This document shows positions 16,500 through 26,097 of a stretch of 64,000 nt of DNA, in pieces. The stretch's first letter is position 1, and the number at the start of each line of letters is the position of its first letter. The notes under the pieces were generated by a model that saw only the letters and a list, made by a program, of their open reading frames with translations, was not told the DNA's origin and did not search any database. Origin of the DNA: Euryarchaeota archaeon UBA462 (lineage in GTDB: Archaea > Thermoplasmatota > Poseidoniia > Poseidoniales > Thalassarchaeaceae); contig DAYD01000013.1 in the NCBI GenBank assembly GCA_002506755.1, positions 17,589 to 81,588 on the forward strand, given 5' to 3'. The translations under genes and the position numbers were made by a program.

Positions 16500-18767
16500 T
16501 CAATTGGTCGCATTCTGAAGTTTGAAGATCCTGTCCCTTAGATTAGCAGCTTTCTCAAAGTCAAGTCTATCTGCAGCCTGGTGCATCTCTCTCTCTAGTC
16601 TCGTGATTAGATCGACAATCTCTCCGTCTACATTGTCTGTCCCATCTTCATCCACCCATTGTGGCTGACTGACGTTTTCCAGTACTGAATCAGAAGTATT
16701 CCATACCCCAGCTCCCAGTCTGAATTTTTCAGCCATACCTTCTAGACCCCTCTTTCCGGGTGCCTTGGCAACCATCCTCCTACCTCCACCTGTTCCTGTT
16801 CCAGCAACTCCGGAAAGCAGATCTTCGATTTCCGAACCCATCACTGGCAATGGTTTTTCTATAGTCTTGGGGGATATACCGTATTCTTCGTTGTACTTAC
16901 TCTGAAGCCTCCTCCTCCTAACCGTCTGGCTTATTGCTGATTCCATTGCGGGTGAGACCGAATCTCCATAGAGGATAACAGATCCATTTGAGTTTCTTGA
17001 TGCTCTCCCAATTGTCTGCAGAAGCGACCTTTCGTTTCTAAGGAATCCCTGTTTATCAGCATCAAAGATTGCAACTAAGGATACTTCTGGGATATCCAGG
17101 CCCTCTCTGAGTAGATTTATCCCAACTATCACATCGATAATTCCAAGTCTAAGTGCCTTAATTATCTCAGTCCTCTCAAGAGTATCAATTTCACTGTGAA
17201 GATAGTGAGCTTTGACTCCCATCCTCTCCAAGTAGTCTGAAACTTCTTCTGCAAACTTAATCGTCATTACAGTTACCAATACTCTCTCTTTTCTCTCTAC
17301 CCGTTCATTGATCTCACTCAATAAGTCCTGAACTTGTCCCTCCGTCGGCCTAACCTCGATCCTAGGGTCTAGTAGCCCAGTTGGCCGAATTTCCATCTTT
17401 GAAATACCTTCAATTCTTTCGAGCATATTCTCCATGCTGTTGTTTGTACCGACCTTCTTTCTGTCTGATTTATTCGCGCCACCACCACCATCAACGTGCA
17501 GGAGCTCTTCTGGAACCTCTTGACCAGTTACCTCTGCCAAATGCCGAAGCTCTCTTTCCCCGGGCGTCGCGCTAACATAGATCATCTGGGGGACTAGCTT
17601 CTGAAACTCATCAACCCTTAGTGGGCGATTGTCATACGCGGAAGGTAACCTAAATCCAAAGTCGACCAAATTCTTCTTTCTTGAGAAGTCCCCTCCATGC
17701 ATACCGCCTACCTGTGGGAGTGTTACATGGGACTCATCCATAATCACGAGATATTGATCAGGACCTCCGTGAAACTGATCAGCATTACTGGAGAAGAAAT
17801 CTAGCAAACAGTAAGACCTCTCCCCCCTGACTCTTCTATCGAAATGCATGGAGTAGTTTTCAACACCCTTGCATGAACCAATCTCCTTGAGCATCTCCAG
17901 GTCGAATCTGGTACGTTGCTCAAGCCTGTGCGCCTCAATTGCCTTGTCCTTTGACTCAAACCAATCAACCCTTCCTTCTAGCTCTTTTTCGATATCATCT
18001 AAAGCTTGATTGAAGTTTTCCTCACCAGTCATATAGAATTCTCTCGGGTGAATCCATGCTTCCTCGAATTCATCCAGTGGCTCCCAAGACACAGCTTCAC
18101 ACACTTGAATCCTCTCAACCCCTTCCCATCCGAATTTAATCCTGATAGGATCATCGCGGCTTGGCATCCATACATCGAGGACCTCCCCCCTGAGTCTCAC
18201 ATCTCCCCTAACTATTTCTCCGGTTGTTCTTCTATACTGGAGCCCAACCAGGTCTCTTACGACTTCTTGAGGATCTGATTTTTGACCTACGTGGAGCCTT
18301 AGATGGTTTTGCTGGAATACCTCGGGGGGGTTTAAACCGTAAATTGTGGAGACTGTCCCTACCGTGATAACATCGGGCTTAGAAACCAAAGAAGCAACTG
18401 TCGAGAAACGCTCTTGCTCTATCCTTTCGTTTAGTTGAAGCTCCTTGTCTATGTACAAATCCCTGCCAGGTATGTATGCCTCCGGTTGATAGTAATCGTA
18501 GTAACTGACGAAGTACTCAACTGAGTTCTCTGGAAAAAGGCCTGACATCTCCTGCCATATTTGCCTCGCTAGAGTCTTATTGTGCGAGAGAATTAGAGTC
18601 GGTAACTGTAGACTCTCAATCACCTTTGCCATAGCGAAGGTCTTACCGGAACCAGTGACACCCAGAAGAACGCATCTTTCCTGACCAGCGTCTATTTGAC
18701 TTACCAACTTCTCAATAGCCTGCTTTTGATCGCCTGCCGTGTCGTATTCTGAGTGGAGCTTGAACAT
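16500..18767 (-). CDS. uvrB: UvrABC excision nuclease subunit B
   Basis: UvrB is the helicase-like damage verifier of bacterial nucleotide excision repair, found in some archaea by transfer. The 755-residue protein has Walker A GVTGSGKT (36-43), the beta-hairpin YYDYYQPEAYIP near 90, IYGLNPPEVF, the DESH box (VIMDESHVTLPQ), and helicase motifs V/VI (GINLLREGLDIPEVSLV; QTIGRASRN). The C-terminal UVR motif (EREMHQAADRLDFEKAANLRDRI) is present. It is about 80 residues longer than usual: extra sequence lies near 430-465 (GGGGANKSDRKK region) and near 645-700 before the UVR motif. uvrA and uvrC are not in the window. Confidence 0.96.
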   Translation of the reverse strand: MFKLHSEYDTAGDQKQAIEKLVSQIDAGQERCVLLGVTGSGKTFAMAKVIESLQLPTLILSHNKTLARQIWQEMSGLFPENSVEYFVSYYDYYQPEAYIPGRDLYIDKELQLNERIEQERFSTVASLVSKPDVITVGTVSTIYGLNPPEVFQQNHLRLHVGQKSDPQEVVRDLVGLQYRRTTGEIVRGDVRLRGEVLDVWMPSRDDPIRIKFGWEGVERIQVCEAVSWEPLDEFEEAWIHPREFYMTGEENFNQALDDIEKELEGRVDWFESKDKAIEAHRLEQRTRFDLEMLKEIGSCKGVENYSMHFDRRVRGERSYCLLDFFSSNADQFHGGPDQYLVIMDESHVTLPQVGGMHGGDFSRKKNLVDFGFRLPSAYDNRPLRVDEFQKLVPQMIYVSATPGERELRHLAEVTGQEVPEELLHVDGGGGANKSDRKKVGTNNSMENMLERIEGISKMEIRPTGLLDPRIEVRPTEGQVQDLLSEINERVERKERVLVTVMTIKFAEEVSDYLERMGVKAHYLHSEIDTLERTEIIKALRLGIIDVIVGINLLREGLDIPEVSLVAIFDADKQGFLRNERSLLQTIGRASRNSNGSVILYGDSVSPAMESAISQTVRRRRLQSKYNEEYGISPKTIEKPLPVMGSEIEDLLSGVAGTGTGGGRRMVAKAPGKRGLEGMAEKFRLGAGVWNTSDSVLENVSQPQWVDEDGTDNVDGEIVDLITRLEREMHQAADRLDFEKAANLRDRIFKLQNATN

Positions 18768-18791
18768 CTTATACCCCCAAAATACTCTCTG

Positions 18792-19703
18792 TCAGTAGAC
18801 CATTAATCCAAGACTGCCCAGTAAAAACCACCCCGTCAACATGGATCCCCTGAACAAGTCCCTCTGAAAGCTCTTCATATCCTGAACCGATGATTGTGCA
18901 TTAGAAGCTCTTATTGTTACGATGTAAAGATTTACCAAAGCCATGAAAAATACTGTCGGAAACCATAGCACTGGATCCCCTACTCCGCTCATCAAAAAGC
19001 TAGCTAACCAACCTAATGTCAGAAAAACACTCAATTTCATTGTAGCCGACTCACCATGAGTTGATGGGAAGGAGTGAATCCCTTGATCCCTATCCACCTC
19101 TACATCCATAAGGGCATAGTTCAAGTCAAACGCAGTAATCCACAACGCGACTCCCAAAGAGACAAAGAAGAGCTCTGGGAACCAAAAGAACTCCCTTCCC
19201 CCATCTACGGCCCCGGTTATCGCTGCCCATCCGTGGGTGTCGGCAGCTACTGCGACCCATGCACCCGCCGGAGCTAGGGCCAAACAGAGACCTATCCAGA
19301 AGTGACAAATCCACGAGAATCTCTTTGTGTAGGGATATATTGCGAAGGCTAGAACAGGTAACCAAGACATCTTTAGTGCTACATGGTTTAAACTCCATGC
19401 TGCGAGAAGTAGCATTGCAAGGAATATTGATGCTAATATCCAAGCAGATTGAGTAGACATAGTCCCTGCTGGCAAATGCCTCGTAGCCGTTCGCGGATTA
19501 TCTGCGTCTATTTCCCTATCAACGATTCTATTCAGAGCCATTGCTAGACCCCTCGCCCCTACTGCAGCTATGACAATCCAGAATATGTCGAGATTCTCTG
19601 ACCCGAATTCATTGTCTGCAAGGACAAAGCCAATTAGAACGAAAGGGAGTGAGAAAAGGGTATGTTCAACCTTCACGAACTCTAAGACCTCGCTTATTCC
19701 CAT
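18792..19703 (-). CDS. UbiA-family prenyltransferase (MqnP/4-hydroxybenzoate type)
   Basis: A 303-residue polytopic membrane enzyme attaches a polyprenyl chain to an aromatic acid. The first Asp-rich motif is NRIVDREIDADNPRT near 68 and the second is DVEVDRDQG near 200. The opening FVKVEHTLFSLPFVLIG and YPYTKRFSW resemble the UbiA/MqnP branch more than the archaeal lipid DGGGP synthase branch. ATG 19703 follows the UbiD stop directly with GAGGT upstream; ATG 19730 is less likely. Pairing with UbiD suggests quinone synthesis. Confidence 0.88.
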   Translation of the reverse strand: MGISEVLEFVKVEHTLFSLPFVLIGFVLADNEFGSENLDIFWIVIAAVGARGLAMALNRIVDREIDADNPRTATRHLPAGTMSTQSAWILASIFLAMLLLAAWSLNHVALKMSWLPVLAFAIYPYTKRFSWICHFWIGLCLALAPAGAWVAVAADTHGWAAITGAVDGGREFFWFPELFFVSLGVALWITAFDLNYALMDVEVDRDQGIHSFPSTHGESATMKLSVFLTLGWLASFLMSGVGDPVLWFPTVFFMALVNLYIVTIRASNAQSSVQDMKSFQRDLFRGSMLTGWFLLGSLGLMVY

Positions 19704-19704
19704 G

Positions 19705-21570
19705 TCACAACCTCTGAGATAGCCATTCATCCACCGTTCTTACCAAGTCAGGGTCGTGAAGTGTAACCGCTGGCCACCTACGCACAGGGATTGGGCCTTC
19801 TTTGGAGGGAATGGGAGCTGTGGCGTCCCAGGCCACCCTAGCTTCACTCTCGTCAAAATGCAGATCTCTACTAACATCGAACCTAGAAAATAGCTGCCAC
19901 AGAAGCCTCCTCTTCCAGTTTTCATCCTGCAAGTCTGCATCGATATCTGTAATGAATAGCCACCTCAAACCCTTGGAAGCCTCCAATTTCCAGACTGAAT
20001 CAATGATCGTTGAGATTCTCTGTCTCTGAATATTCGCCAACTCTTCGTTTTCTTCCTCCATACTCTCCTCTGGCACCGGCCCTCCCTGCACTTCAGTGGT
20101 TATTACCATCATAGAAGGCCTCAGCATCCTTGCTTGCGCTACACCATCCAAAGCAGAAACAGTAATTGCCAGAGAATCACCTACATGTTCCTTGACCACA
20201 GGCCCTATTGGATCATTCTGCATAGCCGTTGTAGCATCGATGATTAGCTTATCATGTATATTTTCCCAAGGCGATGTGTGTGCTAATGAATCAGCCACCA
20301 TACCTTTCAGCGTAACTAAGTCATGGGGGACACTGACCTTTTCCTCCAATGCATCAAGAAGAGCATCCAAGTCCTTGACTTGATGATTCTCATCCACGAC
20401 AACCACTACCTTGAGGAACATCATTTGCCCTGCTCCAAGTAGCCCTAAAGCAGTCTTCCTAGCCTGCCTAGGGAATCTCTGTTTCGATGAAACGATAGCT
20501 AGATTATGAAATCCGGTCTCAAGAGGTAGGAATGTGTCCACTACATCTCTGTGCTGGAACTTCAGAACAGGTAGCAGCGCATCACCGATCGCTTCACCGA
20601 GGTATCCATCCTCCATAGGAGGTACCCCTACTATCGTCATTGGTACCGTCGGGTCCTTTTTGTGAGTGATTGCGGTTACATGCATAACTGGATATTCATC
20701 CTGAAGAGAGTAATGCCCGAAATGATCCCCAAATGGCCCCTCTAATCGATTATCCCCTGGAACCATGAAACCCTCGATAACGAGGTCCGAGTCTGCCGGA
20801 ACCCAGAGGTCATTAGTCAGACACTTTGTAATTCTGAGCCTCCTTCCGCTCAGAAGCCCTGCAAACTCATATTCTGACAGATTGTCGGGAAGTGGAGAGA
20901 TCGCACTGAAAATTATCTGCGGAGGTCCTCCCAAACATATCGCAACAGGCATCCTTCCATCCGTGGACTCTGCGTGATCGGCCCCGTGCTTGTGCTTCTG
21001 CCAGTGTAGCCCTACCTCTTTGGGACCAAACACTTGGCTTCTGTACATGCCCATATTATGGGTTCCTGTCTCAGGATCAGCTGTAATCACCAATGGCAAG
21101 GTCATGAATGGTCCTCCATCCATCGGCCATGTGGTTGGAATTGGGAGTCTTGTCATATCAGGGTCTGTAATCCTGACCTGCTGACACCTCCCTCTCCGAA
21201 TTCTCATCGGAGCCATAGAGACTGCTTGCCTAAGTAGACCGAGACCAGTCCAAGGCCTCCTCATTATACCGCCAACATCAGGCTTCATCAAGTCAGTCAT
21301 CATATTACCGATTTCTGAAGGTTCATTCACTCCAAGTGCCAAATTTGTTCTCTCTCTGGTTCCAAACAGGTTCATCGCTAGAGGGAACTTGCTGATGGTT
21401 CCATCAGCAAGTCTTGGTTGGTCAAAGATTACTGCGGGACCCCCAGTTTTCACAAGACGATCGGCAATACATCCTGCTTCGAACTCAAGATCGACCGGGT
21501 GACTGACTCTGAGCAATTCCCCCCTAGACTCTAGCTCTCGGACAAACTCTTCGAGACTTCTCCATCCCAT
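19705..21570 (-). CDS. UbiD-family aromatic acid decarboxylase
   Basis: UbiD enzymes use prenylated FMN to decarboxylate aromatic acids, including polyprenyl-hydroxybenzoate (UbiD) and the futalosine-route intermediate (MqnL). The 621-residue protein contains the family N-terminus (RSLEEFVRELESRGELLRV), GTHNMGMYRSQVF, and the RLEGPFGDHFGHYS motif with prFMN/Mn-binding acidic residues near 265. It is about 120 residues longer than E. coli UbiD; extra sequence is near the C-terminus (ENEELANIQRQR region and after). It is translationally adjacent to ubiA (TGAC-ATG). A UbiX prenyltransferase for the cofactor is not seen here. Confidence 0.88.
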   Translation of the reverse strand: MGWRSLEEFVRELESRGELLRVSHPVDLEFEAGCIADRLVKTGGPAVIFDQPRLADGTISKFPLAMNLFGTRERTNLALGVNEPSEIGNMMTDLMKPDVGGIMRRPWTGLGLLRQAVSMAPMRIRRGRCQQVRITDPDMTRLPIPTTWPMDGGPFMTLPLVITADPETGTHNMGMYRSQVFGPKEVGLHWQKHKHGADHAESTDGRMPVAICLGGPPQIIFSAISPLPDNLSEYEFAGLLSGRRLRITKCLTNDLWVPADSDLVIEGFMVPGDNRLEGPFGDHFGHYSLQDEYPVMHVTAITHKKDPTVPMTIVGVPPMEDGYLGEAIGDALLPVLKFQHRDVVDTFLPLETGFHNLAIVSSKQRFPRQARKTALGLLGAGQMMFLKVVVVVDENHQVKDLDALLDALEEKVSVPHDLVTLKGMVADSLAHTSPWENIHDKLIIDATTAMQNDPIGPVVKEHVGDSLAITVSALDGVAQARMLRPSMMVITTEVQGGPVPEESMEEENEELANIQRQRISTIIDSVWKLEASKGLRWLFITDIDADLQDENWKRRLLWQLFSRFDVSRDLHFDESEARVAWDATAPIPSKEGPIPVRRWPAVTLHDPDLVRTVDEWLSQRL

Positions 21571-21663
21571 GACGGTTCCCCCGCCCTTCCATCATGATAA
21601 TGTTCGCTTTCTGAGAGGTAAACAAACCGAGGGTTTCTTTGATGGTGACCCTACCGATAATGC

Positions 21664-22908
21664 ATGGGTGAAGCGGTCACATCATGTGACGTCCTTGTGA
21701 TAGGCGCAGGACCCGGAGGAGGTAATGCGGCCCTCCAGAGCGCACGCTTGGGACTCAAGACGTTGCTAATCGAGGATCATGCGGAGATAGGTACCCCAGT
21801 TCACTGCGGGGAGTGCATTTCAGAGATTGCGTGTCAGAACCTTGACCTCAACCTCCCAGAGGAAGTGATTAGCAAAAGGGTCCAAGGAATCAGGGTAATA
21901 TTCCCTGATCGAACTGAGAAGTGCCTCACTGAGGAGGGATATGTTTTGGAGAAGCACCTCTTTGAGAGATGGATCGCAGATGAAGCTGTAGCAGCAGGAG
22001 CTAAGATGCACTTAGGTCACAAGCTTCAGTCTATGGAGAGGATGGAAGACGGCAATTTCGAAGGTTGGAGGTGCAATGGCAAGGGAGATGAGTTCCCAAT
22101 CGAGGCGAAGGTCGTTATCGACGCTTCGGGCGTTGCAGCCGTATGCTCAAAGCTCGTAAAAACGAGTGAAGGAAAACCACTCAATGAGAAGGGCAAGGTG
22201 GTTGCAGGGATGCAGTACGAACTCACTGGCGTACCAACAGATGGGTACCTAGATTTCTATATCTGGCCCAGCTACGCCGAGAAGGGATACCTATGGATGA
22301 TTCCAAAATGCGATGGAAGGGCAAACGTCGGCCTGGTGACCGAGGATAGGCCCAGGGCAAAGAAGGCACTCGACGAATTCATCGATGATACCCATTTCAA
22401 GGACTCAGAGCAAGTCCTACCACCTTGGAAAGAAAAGGGGAGTCCAGCATTCGGCGGTACTATACCCATATCCGGACCTTTCGAGAATACACACCATGAT
22501 GGATTACTACTGGTAGGAGATGCCGCAGGGTTTACCTCGCCGCTTTTTGAAGGGGGGTCGCACCTAGCTCTGAAGTCTGCTGTTTATGCGGCCGAGACAG
22601 CCGCGAAAGCAATTTCCGAGGGCAATACCAGCTCCGAGAGAATGTCAGAATACACTAGGAAGTGGAAGAGAGAGTTCCCTCCCTATGATAAAATTCTCAG
22701 AGGGAAAAACGCACTATTTAATCTGACAGACGAAGAGATGTCGGTCATGGCGACCTGTTTCCCAGATGAGATGTCCGGTATGGGAGTCTCAGGAAAGGCA
22801 ATGGTCGGAATGAGGCTCCTTCTTAGAAGGCCGGGACTTTACTCAAAGAAGATAGTTCCAGCTATGCTCGCATTCGGATATAGCAGGGCAAAATACTACG
22901 GATGGTGA
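21664..22908 (+). CDS. Geranylgeranyl reductase-family FAD-dependent oxidoreductase
   Basis: The 414-residue flavoprotein belongs to the family that saturates geranylgeranyl chains of archaeal lipids or quinones. FAD-binding motifs are VIGAGPGGGNAAL (N-terminal Rossmann, near 12), PVHCGECIS (the PxxCG(E/G)xxS signature around 46-55) and LLLVGDAAGFTSPLFEGG near 280. The substrate could be archaeal phospholipid (digeranylgeranylglycerol phosphate) or menaquinone side chains. The stop overlaps nothing but abuts the ccmF ATG, so the two are likely one operon. Base composition is noticeably richer in G/C than most of the window. Confidence 0.9.
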   Translation: MGEAVTSCDVLVIGAGPGGGNAALQSARLGLKTLLIEDHAEIGTPVHCGECISEIACQNLDLNLPEEVISKRVQGIRVIFPDRTEKCLTEEGYVLEKHLFERWIADEAVAAGAKMHLGHKLQSMERMEDGNFEGWRCNGKGDEFPIEAKVVIDASGVAAVCSKLVKTSEGKPLNEKGKVVAGMQYELTGVPTDGYLDFYIWPSYAEKGYLWMIPKCDGRANVGLVTEDRPRAKKALDEFIDDTHFKDSEQVLPPWKEKGSPAFGGTIPISGPFENTHHDGLLLVGDAAGFTSPLFEGGSHLALKSAVYAAETAAKAISEGNTSSERMSEYTRKWKREFPPYDKILRGKNALFNLTDEEMSVMATCFPDEMSGMGVSGKAMVGMRLLLRRPGLYSKKIVPAMLAFGYSRAKYYGW

Positions 22909-25272
22909 ATGATGCTCACCCTTCTAGGATACTCGATACTGATTATTGCACTGCTTGTAAGTACGATACAGGCAACCCGCCCAGATATCCTTGAAAGCAA
23001 CAGAGCCAGAATCTTTACGATGTTTTGTCAGTCTTCCCCGTTCCTCTTTCTCTCTGCCTGTTTTCTGACTGAGTCTACTAGCCTGAGACTTGTCTCGGAT
23101 TACGTAGGACAGGGGTTGCCTCCCCTCTACAGGATTTCTGCCGTTTGGGGCAGCAGAGCTGGCCCTCTTCTTATGTGGGCCTCGTTCATGGGCCTCATAA
23201 GCTGGACAATGTCTAGGGAAAACAAGCCCGATCTGTTATCGATACGGGTAATGCATGGATGGACTGCGATGATCCTCCTTGTATCCTCAGTCTTACGTCC
23301 TTTCTCACCAAGTTTGGTTGGGTCCAGTGGAGAGATTAGTCCTCTCCTACAGACCAACCTGATGGTCATTCACCCTCCAGTAGTTTTTGCCTATTACTCA
23401 CTTTGCCTCGCAACTGCGAGTGTCGCGGTGTCCGGCGTATTGAGTAGAAGGCCTTCCGAGGAAATTCACAAGTCCATGTTGGTCTGGGCAAGGTACTCTT
23501 TGCTTGCAGGCACAATAGGTATAGGTTTGGGTGGGTTATGGGCATATACTGTTCTGGATTGGGGTGGTTATTGGGCATGGGACCCGGTCGAGACCGGTTC
23601 TCTCCTGCCTTGGCTTGCCCTTCTCGCCATTGTTCATGCTAGGTCAAGAAATCTTTCGGAAAGACCATTCTCATCTTCACCTGCAATGGGTCTGGTTGTA
23701 GGAGCGCTCGTTATGCACGCCACCCTGGTCACTAGGGCAAATGGCGTATGGGCCTCAGTGCACGCTTTCGTGGGTGACGGGGAGAATTCAATGCCCAGAG
23801 ACCCTTACCTCAGGGTAGTGGAGATAATCGACTTATCCCCCGTGGGCTTTGAGGTCCTCTTCTACTTGGCCTCAGTAGTCTTACTCTCCTGCCTTGGTGT
23901 GACTCACCTTACCAGGGAACAAAGCAGGGTAATCGAATCAATGGGCTCCACTTCGCTGATGCAATCGAACAGACCACTCGCTCTGGGAATGCTCGCATAC
24001 TTCACCGCCGTGGGAATCTGGATAGGATCTTCTGCGGTTCTGTTCGCTGGCCTTGCCTCTTTGTTCCTTCTCTTGAACGGGGACAGTGAGAGACCTCCCA
24101 CCCACTGGGTGGCTGCGGGAGTCCTGCTGATGCTTTTCTCTAGCTGGGCATGGATCTCCGAGTGGTACCAGTCACTAGCGGGAATCGCTCCATTCATGCT
24201 TGTATGGCTAATTCCCGATGAGAGTCAGGACGACTTCCAGTGGTTTACACTAGTCTTCAGCGATTCATCATACAGGACCAAAGCCGTACGTTCCTTTCCT
24301 TGGCACCTCTCAGTCTCCTTCCTTCTTCTTACCTGGATCCTACTCACCGTAGAGATAGACGGTACCAACATTGCGGCTCATGAGTACTACGGCGCTCCGT
24401 TGATATCGCTGGTCGCCATAGGGCTTGCTTTCTTCGCTCTTGGAAAGGGGGTAAGCGCAAGGGCAGGGACAATCGGTATGATCACTGCGACCGTTCTTTC
24501 CATCGCCATGGCTTACTTCTCGAGCCATATCGATCTTCCCGGGAATCAGGATCTATCGATTACTGACTCGGTCTCTAGAGGGGCACTTTCGATGTTCATG
24601 CTGACATGGTTGGCATTGGCCATACCACCCAGCATTCTCCAGCTTTGGAGGAGCGCGAGCTCAACCGCCCCTGTTCTGGTCAAGAAGGGATTCCGGTCAA
24701 AACCGGCGAGAATCAGGATTCTGGGATCGCACCTATCCCATGCAGGGATACTAATCCTTCTCGTCGGTCATGTGCTGACCACCACTTTAGTCGACAGGAC
24801 TGACTCATCCAACCTCGTCACGCTGTACAGAGACGAACCAGTGAGGCACCGGGGAATGGACCTTGTATTCACAGGGGTTGATCTCGTAGAAGCCGATGAC
24901 GATGATTACGGGTACAGCATAGGTGATGGGTACGTGGGAATCGTGATTCAGGCTTGGGATGATGGAGAGCTTCTGGGCCAGCTCACACCTGGGATGCTCC
25001 GTTTCGACTCTCCCTCCGGATCGGTCTCCGCCAGGTCCGAGGTCGATAGGATGCCTCATCTAACTGGCGACACAATCGTCATTCTGGACCTCCTGCAGTC
25101 AAACGAACTGCTTTCCTCAATGATAATGGGGCAGACAGACGAGGTCGAGCAGGTCAGAGTCACCGTTCACCACTTGCCTGGTAGCCACCTCGTCTGGGTC
25201 GGCTGGCTCATGATATTGTTGGGAAATGCATCCGCTTCCTTTGCAGGGCACCTCCAGAAGAATAAAGCCTGA
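22909..25272 (+). CDS. ccmF: Cytochrome c haem lyase CcmF/CcsA-like
   Basis: The 787-residue polytopic protein has about 13-15 hydrophobic segments. The haem-handling WWD-type motif is GGYWAWDPVETGSLLPWL near residue 220; WGSRAGPLLMW near 84 and VIHPPVVFAYYSL near 150 carry further CcmF hallmarks. A large non-membrane C-terminal region near 640-760 is the usual CcmF extracytoplasmic domain. CcmF attaches haem to apocytochrome c. It directly follows geranylgeranyl reductase (TGA then ATG). CcmE, CcmH and the cytochromes are not in the window. Confidence 0.9.
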   Translation: MMLTLLGYSILIIALLVSTIQATRPDILESNRARIFTMFCQSSPFLFLSACFLTESTSLRLVSDYVGQGLPPLYRISAVWGSRAGPLLMWASFMGLISWTMSRENKPDLLSIRVMHGWTAMILLVSSVLRPFSPSLVGSSGEISPLLQTNLMVIHPPVVFAYYSLCLATASVAVSGVLSRRPSEEIHKSMLVWARYSLLAGTIGIGLGGLWAYTVLDWGGYWAWDPVETGSLLPWLALLAIVHARSRNLSERPFSSSPAMGLVVGALVMHATLVTRANGVWASVHAFVGDGENSMPRDPYLRVVEIIDLSPVGFEVLFYLASVVLLSCLGVTHLTREQSRVIESMGSTSLMQSNRPLALGMLAYFTAVGIWIGSSAVLFAGLASLFLLLNGDSERPPTHWVAAGVLLMLFSSWAWISEWYQSLAGIAPFMLVWLIPDESQDDFQWFTLVFSDSSYRTKAVRSFPWHLSVSFLLLTWILLTVEIDGTNIAAHEYYGAPLISLVAIGLAFFALGKGVSARAGTIGMITATVLSIAMAYFSSHIDLPGNQDLSITDSVSRGALSMFMLTWLALAIPPSILQLWRSASSTAPVLVKKGFRSKPARIRILGSHLSHAGILILLVGHVLTTTLVDRTDSSNLVTLYRDEPVRHRGMDLVFTGVDLVEADDDDYGYSIGDGYVGIVIQAWDDGELLGQLTPGMLRFDSPSGSVSARSEVDRMPHLTGDTIVILDLLQSNELLSSMIMGQTDEVEQVRVTVHHLPGSHLVWVGWLMILLGNASASFAGHLQKNKA

Positions 25273-25285
25273 AATAGCGCTATTT
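25272..25285. repeat. 14-base perfect palindrome after ccmF
   Basis: AAATAGCGCTATTT starts at the base after the ccmF stop codon. It could act as a transcript end or as an operator for the FKBP gene, which begins 114 bases later. Confidence 0.35.
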
Positions 25286-25399
25286 TCATATCCAGAATCG
25301 ACCGAACAAAAATATTTCAGTTGATGAAGGACATGAATATGGCAAACCGTTTGAATGAAAAGGGGGAAGCGAGTGGCTTGGATCCCACAGGGTGTTTTA

Positions 25400-26095
25400 A
25401 TGGATGAAGGAAACATCGTTCACGTCGATTATGACCTATACAACGCTAGCACTGACAAACTTATCGAGACCACAAGGGAGGATACGGCCAAGGAACATGA
25501 TCTGGAAGATGAAAACAGGACCTACTCCCCGATGATTACGATCGTCGGTGACGGGAGGCTAATCCCGGGATTCGAGGCCCACTTAGCCGAAGCCGAGACG
25601 GAAAAGGAGTATAACTTCGAGATAGAACCTGAGCAGGCCTATGGTGAAAGAGACCAGAACAAGATCGAGACTATCTCACAAAACGTGCTTCTCCGTAGTG
25701 TACGGGATCCCAACACTCTGGGAATCGGGTCACCTGTGGAGATAGCTGGCAGGAACGGAATACTACAGTTCATGAGCGCTGGAAGGGCGAGAATAGACTA
25801 CAATCATCCCTTGGCAGGAGTGACTCTGAGATACAACTACAAGATTGTCAAGGTAGTAGAAGAAAGAGAGGAAAAGGTCCAGACCCTGATGAAGATGAAT
25901 ACCGGGAGGGAAGACTTCGAGATCGAGTTTGATGGCGATGATCTCACGATGACTCTACCTGAGGAAATGGCCTATGACCAAAACTGGTCATTCACTAAGT
26001 TCTCCCTCGTAACTACACTCAGGGAACATGTAGGTGTAGGAAAAGTGATTTTTCGAGAGGTCCACGAACCAAGGCAAATAGAAGAGGAAGAATGA
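25400..26095 (+). CDS. FKBP-type peptidyl-prolyl cis-trans isomerase, SlyD-like
   Basis: About 231 residues. The N-terminal FKBP half (IVHVDYDLYNASTDKLIETT, then VGDGRLIPGFEAHLAEAETEKEYNFEIEPEQAYGE) with an inserted chaperone flap (residues 85-140, including NGILQFMSAGRARIDYNHPLAG) is the archaeal long-FKBP/SlyD arrangement. The C-terminal 70 residues form an extra domain seen in archaeal long forms. ATG 25400 gives the family-like N-terminus; ATG 25355 would add 15 residues. It catalyses proline isomerisation and assists protein folding. Confidence 0.9.
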   Translation: MDEGNIVHVDYDLYNASTDKLIETTREDTAKEHDLEDENRTYSPMITIVGDGRLIPGFEAHLAEAETEKEYNFEIEPEQAYGERDQNKIETISQNVLLRSVRDPNTLGIGSPVEIAGRNGILQFMSAGRARIDYNHPLAGVTLRYNYKIVKVVEEREEKVQTLMKMNTGREDFEIEFDGDDLTMTLPEEMAYDQNWSFTKFSLVTTLREHVGVGKVIFREVHEPRQIEEEE

Positions 26096-26097
26096 AT

